Shown here one piece after another: positions 1-6,818 of a stretch of 16,432 nt of DNA. Source of the DNA: a bacterium (GTDB lineage: Bacteria; Gemmatimonadota; Glassbacteria; GWA2-58-10); assembly GCA_021372515.1 (NCBI GenBank), contig JAJFUG010000162.1, forward strand, positions 1 through 16,432, read 5' to 3'. A program made the position numbers and the translations under genes. Below the pieces are notes generated by a model. That model saw only the letters and a program-made list of their open reading frames with translations. It made no database searches and was not told the origin of the DNA. Numbering within the stretch: the first letter of the stretch is position 1; each line of letters opens with the position of its first letter.

Positions 1-1115
1 GAATTCTTGTCGTTGCCGCTCAAAGTGCGCCAGGCGGCCAGGCTGATCCGGTTGTCGTTGCGCGTGACCAGGTCGCTCTCATCCGAGCCCCAGTGCAGGT
101 TGTGGTCGCAGATGACGCTTTCCAGGTGCTCGGTGTCCATCTGAAGGGTGCCGCGCTGGTCGCCGGTGACGAAGATATTGCCCGCGATCAGCACTTTCTC
201 GCTGGTGGTCTGCACGTTGATACAGGCCCGGCCCTGGCCGTGACGGAATATCACCGTGTTGCCCATGACCAGCACGCGCTTGGAGCCCTGCTCGAACGTG
301 CCGGTGTCCTGGTAGATCGTGATCCCGGCGGCGTAGTTGTTGTAGACCAGATTATTGCGCACGATCACGTCGTGCACGTGGGTCATGTTGATCCCGGCGC
401 CCCCGGCCTGGCCGTTGCCGTAGATTATGTTGTCCTCCACCAGACCGTTGTTCAGCACTCCGTCGCCGCCCGCGATTTCCGGGTCGCCGTTCATGTGCAG
501 GCCGTTGCCGGCGTTGTCGTGGACCAGGTTGCCGCGGATGACGAAACGGTCGCCCGAGTTGCTGTGGTAGATGCCGTGCTGCTCCTTGGAGCGGCAGCAC
601 TCGTTCTTCTCGAACACGATGTCATCGGCGAAGCTGGTGAATATGCCCCATACTTGGTTATCCGCGCAGAGGCAGCCGGTCACCGTGACATGGTCGGAAA
701 AGCGCACGGCCAGCCCGGCGCGCGCGGCGGCGCGGAAAGTGAGACCCTCCAGCCGCACCTGTGAGCAGTCCTGCACGCGGAAAGCATCCGGCATCTCGGC
801 GACACTGCCCTGGACAATCGCCCCCAGGCTCTGGCCGCGGATCACCGTGGGCGCACCCGGCACGCTCTTGAGGCTCAGTGTCACCCCGCCGGCGTAGACC
901 CCCTCGCGCACGATCAGGGTGTCCCCGACCGAAAGGCGCGACACGGCCACGGCCAGGGTGCGGAACTCGGCCCCATCCGCCGCGGCCGCGGCGTCATCCC
1001 CGGCCGGCGACAGGTACATCGTGCGTGCGGCCAGAGGCGCGGCTGCGCCCATGAGGACCAGTAAAGCACTGCCCAGGGCAAGACGCGCGGCGCGCAGCAG
1101 TTGAACAGTGGACAT
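1..1115 (-). CDS. Secreted right-handed parallel beta-helix protein, partial (C-terminus beyond window)
   Basis: An open minus-strand frame runs from an ATG at 1115 to the left edge without a stop (371 full codons). The start follows a good ribosome site (CCGGAGGGACC, then ATG). The N-terminus is a Sec signal peptide ending near AAAPLAA/RTMYLSPAGDD. The body has beta-helix rungs rich in G-N and N-N turns, for example HGIYHSNSGDRFVIRGN and GAGINMTHVHD. It closely resembles the upstream neighbour ending at 1161, with the same order of rungs and the same cleavage-site region, so the two are tandem paralogues only 45 bp apart and probably co-transcribed. In this fold such proteins are often polysaccharide lyases, epimerases or glycan binders; I cannot assign catalytic residues. 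Whether it also carries the dockerin-like tail of its paralogue lies outside the window. Several opposite-strand ORFs here are shadows. Confidence 0.88.
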   Translation of the reverse strand, partial: MSTVQLLRAARLALGSALLVLMGAAAPLAARTMYLSPAGDDAAAAADGAEFRTLAVAVSRLSVGDTLIVREGVYAGGVTLSLKSVPGAPTVIRGQSLGAIVQGSVAEMPDAFRVQDCSQVRLEGLTFRAAARAGLAVRFSDHVTVTGCLCADNQVWGIFTSFADDIVFEKNECCRSKEQHGIYHSNSGDRFVIRGNLVHDNAGNGLHMNGDPEIAGGDGVLNNGLVEDNIIYGNGQAGGAGINMTHVHDVIVRNNLVYNNYAAGITIYQDTGTFEQGSKRVLVMGNTVIFRHGQGRACINVQTTSEKVLIAGNIFVTGDQRGTLQMDTEHLESVICDHNLHWGSDESDLVTRNDNRISLAAWRTLSGNDKN

Positions 1116-1160
1116 TGGTCCCTCCGGCAGGAAAGGGTACAGGGTTACGGCCCGCCGCGC

Positions 1161-2660
1161 TCAGCGCGCGGCCAGGGCCAACAGAAAGTCGAGCGCGTCC
1201 AGAATATCCACCCGGCCGTCGGCGTTGAAATCGCAGCGCCGGTCGGCAGGGTCGCGGCCGATCAGACGGACCAGGGCCGGGGTGTCCGCGCGCCCGATCA
1301 GCCCGTTGCCGTCCAGATCGAAGCGCTGGCTGTCACTGAATCCCATCTCGTAGGCTCCGGCATCCGGACCGGCGCCCACCGGCCGCCAGGTGCCGCGGAT
1401 ATCCTCCTCCGGAAGGGAATCGAGCTGCGCCAGCATCCATTCGCAGCCCTCCAGGCGGACCAGCATGGCGCGCAGGCTGTCGCGCGGCACACCGGCATCC
1501 AAAGCTGGCGATGCGGCCTCCAGGTTGAAATTCCCCGAGTCGGGCCGTACGAACAGCGGGTCGGCGATCTTCGAGTGCGTGTCGTTGCCCGTGGCGCGCA
1601 CCCAGGCCGACAGCTTCTCGGAGCGGTCCTTGACCGAGACCAGGGTGGTCGTGTCGGCGCTCCAGTGGACATTCCAGTCGCTGAGGATCGTGCTCAGGTG
1701 GTCGGAATCGACCTGCAGCGTGGCGGAGCGCGAGGCGGCCACCAGGATATTGCCAGCCACCACCACCTTGCGGCTGGTGGCGGCGATATTGACCACGTTG
1801 CGGTCGTTGCTGCGGAACCAGACCGTGTTGCCGGTGATCAGCACCCGCTGCGAGCTCTGCTCGTCGCCGCCGTTGTCCTGGTAGACCGTGAACCCGCCGG
1901 CGAAATTGTTCCAGATCAGGTTGTTGCGCACCAGCATGTCGTGGACATGGGTCATGTTGATCCCGGCGCCGCCAGCGTTGCCGTTGCGGGTGATGATGTT
2001 GTTCTCGACCAGCCCGAAGTTCATCACCCCGTCGCCGCCCATCTCCGGGTCGCCGTTCAGGTGGATGCCGTTGCCGGAGTTGTCGTGGATGTAGTTGCCG
2101 CGGATGACAAAGCGGTCGCCGGAGTTGCTGTGATAGATGCCGTGCTCGTCCCTGGAGCCCCAGCACTCGTTGCCCTCGGCGCGGAAATCGTCGACAAAGC
2201 CGGTCAGGATGCCCCACTTGCCGTTATCGCCCATGCGGCAGCCGGTGACAGTGATGTGGTTGCAGTTGATCAGGCAGAGGCCGGCCCGGTTGCCGTGCAG
2301 GAAACTCATGTTCTCGACCGTGACATACGAGCTGTGGTCCAGGCGCAGGGCATCCAGCTTGTTGCGGCTGGAGTCGAGCACTGTAGCGGCGCCCTCGCCA
2401 CGGATGAGAATCGGCTTCTCGGCCGTGCCCTGGAGCGTGGCGATCAGGCCCCCCCGGTAGGTTCCCTTGCGCACGATAAGCGTATCGCCCGCGGCCAGGG
2501 AATCGAGGGCGCGGAAGATACTGGCGAACACCGCCCCGTCGGCAAACGGCGCGCTGTCGTCGCCCCCCGGCGCCAGGTAGAGCGTGCGCGCCGCGAGTGG
2601 AGCGCAGAATACGGCCATAATGAGCAGCGCCTGGCTCAGGTGGCGGATTTTACCCGGCAT
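1161..2660 (-). CDS. Secreted right-handed beta-helix protein with C-terminal dockerin-like repeats
   Basis: This is a 499-residue protein. I chose the ATG at 2660 because GGAGGAG lies just upstream and a signal peptide (MPGKIRHLSQALLIMAVFCAPLAA) follows at once; the frame stays open to 2795, but the extra 45 residues look untranslated. Residues about 26-75 form the entry region common to these proteins (LYLAPGGDD, then GDTLIVRKGTYRG). Residues about 100-350 are beta-helix rungs, and 385-440 hold the family's closing motifs (SPALDAG, DAGAYE). Residues 447-499 contain two Ca-binding loops with ligands at positions 1, 3, 5 and 12: D448/D450/N452/D459 and D477/N479/D481/D488, a type I dockerin-like arrangement. 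The family includes polysaccharide lyases and glycan binders; no active site could be assigned. It is the first gene of a two-gene minus-strand unit, divergent from the GH123-like gene. Confidence 0.9.
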   Translation of the reverse strand: MPGKIRHLSQALLIMAVFCAPLAARTLYLAPGGDDSAPFADGAVFASIFRALDSLAAGDTLIVRKGTYRGGLIATLQGTAEKPILIRGEGAATVLDSSRNKLDALRLDHSSYVTVENMSFLHGNRAGLCLINCNHITVTGCRMGDNGKWGILTGFVDDFRAEGNECWGSRDEHGIYHSNSGDRFVIRGNYIHDNSGNGIHLNGDPEMGGDGVMNFGLVENNIITRNGNAGGAGINMTHVHDMLVRNNLIWNNFAGGFTVYQDNGGDEQSSQRVLITGNTVWFRSNDRNVVNIAATSRKVVVAGNILVAASRSATLQVDSDHLSTILSDWNVHWSADTTTLVSVKDRSEKLSAWVRATGNDTHSKIADPLFVRPDSGNFNLEAASPALDAGVPRDSLRAMLVRLEGCEWMLAQLDSLPEEDIRGTWRPVGAGPDAGAYEMGFSDSQRFDLDGNGLIGRADTPALVRLIGRDPADRRCDFNADGRVDILDALDFLLALAAR

Positions 2661-2806
2661 CGACTCCTCCATTTTCCAGTTTCCGGTCGGGCTGCACCTG
2701 TCCTGCGGAGGGTTTTCCGCCTCAGGCCACCCCGGAAGTTTCTCAAGTCTAACATCCCGGTCTAATCGGTTCAACAGTAAAATGATAGCCGGCAAAAGAA
2801 AATATC

Positions 2807-2834
2807 TTGCTCATTACGGCAGATGGACTATATT
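2807..2834 (+). promoter_or_regulatory. Possible promoter for the first GH123-like gene
   Basis: TTGCTC at 2807-2812 and TATATT at 2829-2834 are separated by 16 bp in an A/T-rich stretch. The -10 matches the sigma-70 consensus at five of six bases; the -35 matches only the TTG. Transcription from here would give a leader of roughly 260 nt before the TTG start at 3106. Confidence 0.35.
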
Positions 2835-2888
2835 TTTTAAAATCGCCCAATTTCTTCATTTGCGGGCTGGACACAAGACCGCGAAACG

Positions 2889-2922
2889 GTTTTAACGCCA
2901 TCGGCGATTTTGCCGTTAAAAC
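2889..2922. promoter_or_regulatory. Inverted repeat, 9-bp perfect arms, possible operator or leader hairpin
   Basis: GTTTTAACG at 2889-2897 is exactly complementary to CGTTAAAAC at 2914-2922, with 16 bp between. It lies about 50 bp downstream of the possible promoter at 2807-2834 and between the divergent genes. It could be a regulator-binding site or an RNA hairpin in the leader. There is no U-tract, so an ordinary terminator is unlikely. Confidence 0.45.
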
Positions 2923-3105
2923 GCAGAAAAACCAACTTGCGGCTGGCACAGGCTATCGAGCAAACACTCTTCAGACGGTGGCTTCTTTGCAGCGCTCAGT
3001 CCTGCAATCCGACGCACCGCCGCAGACTTCCCACAGCAGTCAGGCTGGCAGCACCCGGACACTTTCCTGGGGGCAGGCCAGCCGAAAACGATCCCGGAGG
3101 ACAAG

Positions 3106-4965
3106 TTGAACAGGCCTAGCCGGAAGATAACAACCGTCGCAGCGCTGCTGGCTGTTGCGGCGATCTCGCAGGTCAATCCGCTGAGCGCCGCGGTCAGCGG
3201 GGTCTGGGTGGCGGGCGGCTCGGAGAAAGTTTTCCGCTACCAGGAGAACCACCCTTGCCGCGGAGGCAGCACGGTCTGGGACGGCAAGGCCATCCACCTG
3301 ACCGGCCTGTATAACGAGGTGCTGGGCTTCCAGGTGATCGTGGAGGCCGACAGCCTGGGCGCCCAGGCCGTGGAGGTGACAGTCACCCCGCCGATGAGTG
3401 CGGCCGGGGGGAAGGCCATCGGGCTGGACCAGCCGGCCGATTACGGCCCAGGGGGCAGTTTCGAGGTCCTGGCCGAGCACTACATCCAGGTGCAGCAGCA
3501 GACCGAGCAGAAGAAAAAGAGCAACTGGCTGGGCGCGCCGGGCGATGCCTGCCTGCCCCCGCGCATGGAGGGCTGGATACCGGACGCCCTGATCCCGCGC
3601 GGCGCACGGGCCGGACGCGGCGGCCAGCCGCTCGATATCCCGCGGGCCAGCCGCCAGGTGCTGCGCGACCACGAGGAGACCGTGGTCCCCACGCCCCTGG
3701 TGCAGAACCAGGGTTTCTGGATCGACCTCTACCTGCCGCGGGACAAGAGCTGGCCGGCCGGCCTCTACCGCGGGACAGTCAAAGTGCTGTCCGGCGGGAA
3801 GACCGTGGCCAGCCTGCCCCTGGAGGTGAACCTGCTGCCGCACTACCTGCCGGATGAGAACCACTCCAACGCCTGGGTCTTCAACAGCGACATAAGCGAA
3901 TATTTTCCCGGAACGAGCCAGGCCCAGTTGACCCGGATACTCAAGTTCCAGGCCCACCGTCACCGGATCGACATGGTGGGCGGGGCCGAGCCGAACAAGA
4001 GCGCTTACGACGAGAAAATGCTCGAGGCCTACCGTCCCTGGCTGGACGGCAGCGCGTTCACTCCGGCCCAGGGCTACCAGGGTCCGGGCGAGGGCCAGGG
4101 CGAAAAGCTGTTCCCCATCGGCATGTACGGCGAGGACGTGCTGGACCGCGAGAACAAGGCCTCGGTCCAGCGCCAGAGCGACCTCTGGGTCGAGTGGTTC
4201 CGCCGGCACGCCCCCGCGGTGGAGTATTTCTACTACATCATCGATGAGCCCGGCCCGAGCCAGTTCTACTGGATCGACAGCATCGCGGGCTGGATACACA
4301 ACAACCCGGGCCCGGGTAATAAGCTGCCCGTGTTCCTCACCCGCGAGTACACCCCCGAGATCAAGGACGCCATCGACATCTGGGCCGGCGCGGTCCAGAC
4401 CGCCAAGCTCGATTCGCTGCATGCCGCGGGCAAGCAGTACTGGTTCTACAACGGCAACCGCCCGCACTGGGGCCACACCATGCTCGAATGCGAAAGCGCC
4501 GACCTGCGGGTCAACGCCTGGATCAAGTACCTCTACGGGATCAACACCTGGTTCGTCTGGGAAAGCACCCACTGGACGCACAACGCCAGCGGCCCGAAAG
4601 GTCATCTCCACCAGCGGGTGTTCTCCAACCCCGTGACCTACATCAACTGGTGGTGGGACTACGGCAACGGGGACGGGGTGCTGCTGTATCCGGGACGCAT
4701 GCCGTTCTACCCGGATGAGGACTGTGGGCTGGATGAGGTGCTCACCTCCATCCGCTACAAGAATATACGCCGCGGGCAGCAGGACTACGAGCTGATGTGG
4801 CTGGCCGAGCGGAAAGTCGGGCGCGCCAAAGTGCTGGAGGTTGTACGCTCCATCGTGCCCCAGGCCTTCGACACCGTGCCGGACAAGGGCCACGTGCCCT
4901 GGACCGAGAGCGGTGAGGACTACGAGAAAGCCCGTCTGCGCCTGATCGGTCTGCTCGGAAAATAG
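3106..4965 (+). CDS. Secreted GH123-like glycoside hydrolase (DUF4091-type), copy 1
   Basis: This is a 619-residue protein starting at TTG (3106), chosen because CCGGAGG ends 5 bp upstream and a signal peptide follows (cleavage near PLSAA). Residues about 30-245 look like an N-terminal beta-sandwich region. Residues about 250-520 form the presumed catalytic barrel with YYIIDEPGPSQF, where D380-E381 matches the adjacent Asp-Glu pair that GH123 beta-N-acetylgalactosaminidases use for substrate-assisted catalysis. The C-terminal part (NGDGVLLYPGR, then SIRYKNIRRGQQDYELMWLAE) is typical of DUF4091. The substrate is inferred only: an N-acetylhexosamine glycan would fit GH123, but DUF4091 proteins are diverse and mostly uncharacterised. 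It has a close paralogue at 10510. A long opposite-strand ORF across this gene is a high-GC shadow. The ROK gene follows after 180 bp with its own promoter. Confidence 0.9.
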   Translation: MNRPSRKITTVAALLAVAAISQVNPLSAAVSGVWVAGGSEKVFRYQENHPCRGGSTVWDGKAIHLTGLYNEVLGFQVIVEADSLGAQAVEVTVTPPMSAAGGKAIGLDQPADYGPGGSFEVLAEHYIQVQQQTEQKKKSNWLGAPGDACLPPRMEGWIPDALIPRGARAGRGGQPLDIPRASRQVLRDHEETVVPTPLVQNQGFWIDLYLPRDKSWPAGLYRGTVKVLSGGKTVASLPLEVNLLPHYLPDENHSNAWVFNSDISEYFPGTSQAQLTRILKFQAHRHRIDMVGGAEPNKSAYDEKMLEAYRPWLDGSAFTPAQGYQGPGEGQGEKLFPIGMYGEDVLDRENKASVQRQSDLWVEWFRRHAPAVEYFYYIIDEPGPSQFYWIDSIAGWIHNNPGPGNKLPVFLTREYTPEIKDAIDIWAGAVQTAKLDSLHAAGKQYWFYNGNRPHWGHTMLECESADLRVNAWIKYLYGINTWFVWESTHWTHNASGPKGHLHQRVFSNPVTYINWWWDYGNGDGVLLYPGRMPFYPDEDCGLDEVLTSIRYKNIRRGQQDYELMWLAERKVGRAKVLEVVRSIVPQAFDTVPDKGHVPWTESGEDYEKARLRLIGLLGK

Positions 4966-4980
4966 AGTCAAAAAAGATTG

Positions 4981-5001
4981 TTGCCATAAAATGTGTGGCA
5001 A
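4981..5001. promoter_or_regulatory. Inverted repeat 1 over the -35 element, likely operator
   Basis: TTGCCA-N9-TGGCAA is a perfect 6-bp-arm inverted repeat whose left arm is the -35 hexamer. ROK repressors of the NagC/Mlc/XylR kind bind dyad sites of about this size at their own promoters, so autoregulation is the natural reading; the regulator binding it is inferred. Confidence 0.55.
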
Positions 5002-5009
5002 GATATATT
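4981..5009 (+). promoter_or_regulatory. Sigma-70-type promoter of the ROK regulator
   Basis: TTGCCA (4981-4986) and TATATT (5004-5009) are separated by exactly 17 bp; each hexamer matches the consensus at five of six bases. Transcription would begin near 5016, giving a leader of about 130 nt before the ATG at 5146. It is overlapped by two inverted repeats. Confidence 0.72.
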
Positions 5010-5029
5010 GGTTCATCATGCAAACCAAT
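5007..5029. promoter_or_regulatory. Inverted repeat 2 over the -10 and start site, likely operator
   Basis: ATTGGTT-N9-AACCAAT has perfect 7-bp arms and the same 9-bp spacer as inverted repeat 1. Its centre is 27 bp downstream of the centre of repeat 1. It overlaps the end of the -10 box and the predicted transcription start, an ideal place for repression. Confidence 0.58.
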
Positions 5030-5039
5030 GTTTGTTCCG

Positions 5040-5087
5040 GTCCGGTCGCCGGACTCAGGCCCGCGGGCCTTTCCCCTGTCCGGACAG
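5040..5087 (+). promoter_or_regulatory. Three stacked palindromes in the ROK mRNA leader
   Basis: Within 48 bp lie GTCCGG-tcg-CCGGAC (5040-5054), a perfect 14-bp palindrome AGGCCCGCGGGCCT followed by TT (5057-5070), and a perfect 12-bp palindrome CTGTCCGGACAG (5076-5087). The first and third share GTCCGG/CCGGAC arms and could pair with each other, so alternative RNA folds are possible. They may act as an attenuator or stability element, or as DNA-binding sites. No known riboswitch class is recognised. Confidence 0.45.
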
Positions 5088-5145
5088 CCGGATCCGAGCC
5101 GCTTGCCCCGCCTCAGTATTTTTGCATCTTTCCGGAGCGTTGTCT

Positions 5146-6357
5146 ATGAGATTCGATTTCCGCAATGTGGTCCCCGCCGATCACAAGATCATGCGCCTGA
5201 TCAACCGGGCCAATGTTCTGAACATCATCCGGGAGAAAGCTCCGATCTCGCGGGTGGAGATTTCCAAGATCACGGGGCTGAAAAAATCCACCATTTCGAG
5301 CATAGTCAACGAGCTGATCTCGGACGATCTGGTCTACGAGGACAGCTTCGGCGAGAGCGCCATCGGCCGCAAGCCGATCATCCTGCGGCTCAAGGAAAAA
5401 AGCCGGGCTGTCGGGGTGATCGATGTCCGGCACGTGAAGACCACGGTCGCGGTGTGCGACCTGGGCTGTAACGTCCTGAAAAGCGTCGAAGTGCAAACCA
5501 GCCAGGGCAACGACCGCGGCGAGGCCTTTTTCTCCGAGCTGGGCCAGATCATCGCCCGGATGGCGGAGGAGGTGGGCATTCCGCTGGCCGGAGTGGGGGT
5601 GTCCGCGCCCTCGATGGCCAGCCACAAGGACGCCCTGATCTACCTGGACCGTACCCATCACTGGCAGAACCTTCCGGTGCGCAAGCTGATCGCCGAGCAT
5701 GTCAAATGCCCGGTGTACGCCGACAACGATGGCAAGGCGGCCGCCCTGGGCGCGCTCTGGTTCGCACCGGAGGCCCAGGACGCTTCCAGCTTCGTGTTCA
5801 TCCATGTCTGCGAGGGCATCGGCGTGGGCCTGGTGATCGACCACTCGGTCTATCACGGCGCCTATAGCCTGGACGGGCATTTCGGCCAGTCACTGATCAA
5901 GATGGACGGCCGCTGGGAGGAGATCAACCAGGACAACACCTGGGAGGACAACGCCTCCGACCTCGGGGCGGTAAAGCGCTACGGCGAGTACAGCGGCAAG
6001 CCCTGGACCGGAAGGGTGCACGAGATCGAGGCCCAGATGGAAAAAGTGATCGCCCTGGCGCGCCAGGGCGACAAGTACGCCATCCGGGCGCTGCAGGAAA
6101 CCGCGCGCTACCTGGGCGTGGGCATCGCCAACATCAACTGCGGCCTGGGACCCGAGAAATTCCTGGTCTCCGGGCGGATGGTGAAAGTCTGGGACATCTG
6201 CGGTCCCGAGCTGATCCGACAGGTCGAGCGTCAGACCTATGTCCGGGTCAAGCCCATCGAGCTGCTTATCCTGCCCAGCAACCTGCCAAGCCCCACTTTC
6301 CACGGGGCGCAGGCCCTGGTGCTGCACGATATCTTCCGCAGCTACCGCCTGTCCTGA
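5146..6357 (+). CDS. ROK-family transcriptional repressor, sugar-responsive type
   Basis: This is a 403-residue protein. The ATG at 5146 is preferred over upstream in-frame starts because CGGAG lies 9 bp upstream and because the leader and promoter occupy the preceding region. Residues about 20-65 form a winged helix (RVEISKITGLKKSTISSIVN as the HTH core). Residues about 85-400 are the ROK sugar-kinase-like domain, with YADNDGKAAALG at 191-202 resembling the DND/NAAALG motif. The usual ExGH sugar-contact Glu appears replaced (LDGHFG; H245 kept), and the Cys cluster (CxCGxxGC) that binds structural zinc in most ROK proteins is absent, so ligand sensing may be unusual. NagC/XylR-like proteins repress sugar-catabolic genes until a sugar binds. 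Two dyads over its own promoter suggest autoregulation and control of the flanking hydrolase genes (inference). Confidence 0.92.
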   Translation: MRFDFRNVVPADHKIMRLINRANVLNIIREKAPISRVEISKITGLKKSTISSIVNELISDDLVYEDSFGESAIGRKPIILRLKEKSRAVGVIDVRHVKTTVAVCDLGCNVLKSVEVQTSQGNDRGEAFFSELGQIIARMAEEVGIPLAGVGVSAPSMASHKDALIYLDRTHHWQNLPVRKLIAEHVKCPVYADNDGKAAALGALWFAPEAQDASSFVFIHVCEGIGVGLVIDHSVYHGAYSLDGHFGQSLIKMDGRWEEINQDNTWEDNASDLGAVKRYGEYSGKPWTGRVHEIEAQMEKVIALARQGDKYAIRALQETARYLGVGIANINCGLGPEKFLVSGRMVKVWDICGPELIRQVERQTYVRVKPIELLILPSNLPSPTFHGAQALVLHDIFRSYRLS

Positions 6358-6390
6358 GCCGGGGTTCCGTCCTGCCGCAGCCAGGCAAGC

Positions 6391-6438
6391 CATTGAAGCT
6401 CCCGGTCCCGGAATCCGCGGGGCCGGGAGCTTCGGTTT
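6391..6438 (+). terminator. Terminator-like hairpin after the ROK gene
   Basis: GAAGCTCCCGG (6395-6405) pairs perfectly with CCGGGAGCTTC (6423-6433). Four further inner pairs (one a G-U wobble) extend the stem to about 15 bp around a 9-nt loop. The stem is followed by GGTTTG, a weak T-tract. Placement 38 bp after the stop codon and before a new promoter supports termination. Confidence 0.6.
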
Positions 6439-6464
6439 GACCGCCGGGAAAGCGCGCATTTTGT

Positions 6465-6493
6465 TTGCGTAAGAAAATCGCCGGGTGTATAAT
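6465..6493 (+). promoter_or_regulatory. Promoter of the hydrolase operon
   Basis: A perfect TATAAT (6488-6493) lies 17 bp after TTGCGT (6465-6470, weaker -35). An imperfect dyad, ATTTT-N11-AAAAT (6458-6478), spans the -35 and may be a regulator site. The start point would be near 6500, giving a leader of about 320 nt before the ATG at 6819. Confidence 0.6.
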
Positions 6494-6499
6494 AAGTTT

Positions 6500-6818
6500 A
6501 TCTCACGCCCCCCCCTGCGATGCCCGCCGGCCGGAGAGAAACCCCGCTGGAGCGCTTCCCGCCGGGGTTGACGGTCCGGGCCTTTTCGAATGAATTCCAG
6601 CCGCCTGCCCGAGGTCCTTCTTGAAAAGACGGAAAGTTCCGGCGCAAAAATCCATAAAAAAAACCAATCTCCAGCCGCGGCTGACAGCCAGTTCAAGGCC
6701 CGGCGTCCTCCCGCCGTCAGAGTCCCTCACGGCGCCCAACAGTCCCGGCTGCCCGGCGGCGGCCTGATCCCCGTCAACCATTTTCCTGTCGCTGTCTCCC
6801 TCAATGGAGGCCGGTCTT
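6500..6818 (+). other. Long untranslated leader of the hydrolase operon
   Basis: About 320 nt lie between the predicted transcription start and the esterase ATG. It holds a hairpin with 7-bp arms (AACCCCG at 6540-6546 and CGGGGTT at 6563-6569) and complementary GGGCCTT and AAGGCCC segments further apart. An ORF from 6590 has no ribosome site and overlaps the esterase start. I do not recognise a known riboswitch. Confidence 0.4.

Larger units (their letters stand above)
2661..3105. other. Divergent intergenic region, 445 bp, no credible gene
   Basis: This stretch separates the minus-strand beta-helix gene from the plus-strand GH123-like gene. The centre (about 2760-2940) is much richer in A/T than the flanks, as expected for promoters and operators. 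I see a plausible plus-strand promoter at 2807-2834 and a 9-bp-arm inverted repeat at 2889-2922, listed separately. I could not find a convincing minus-strand promoter. The short ORFs here lack ribosome sites and family resemblance. Confidence 0.6.

Noticed and set aside
1-6. Window begins with GAATTC, suggesting an EcoRI clone end
   Set aside because: Other GAATTC sites occur inside (near 6592 and 9317), and the right end shows none, so it is probably coincidence.
1101-2765. Plus-strand 554-codon ORF over the beta-helix gene
   Set aside because: The minus strand has a signal peptide, beta-helix rungs and dockerin loops; the plus frame is its shadow.
3040-5028. Opposite-strand 662-codon ORF across the first GH123-like gene
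   Set aside because: It lies fully antisense to a gene with clear motifs, has V/A/G/H-rich composition typical of high-GC shadows, and no ribosome site.
5057-5072. AGGCCCGCGGGCCT followed by TTT as a terminator of the first GH123-like gene
   Set aside because: It lies downstream of the ROK promoter and would stop the regulator's own transcript; the T-tract is only three to four bases. It is better treated as a leader element.
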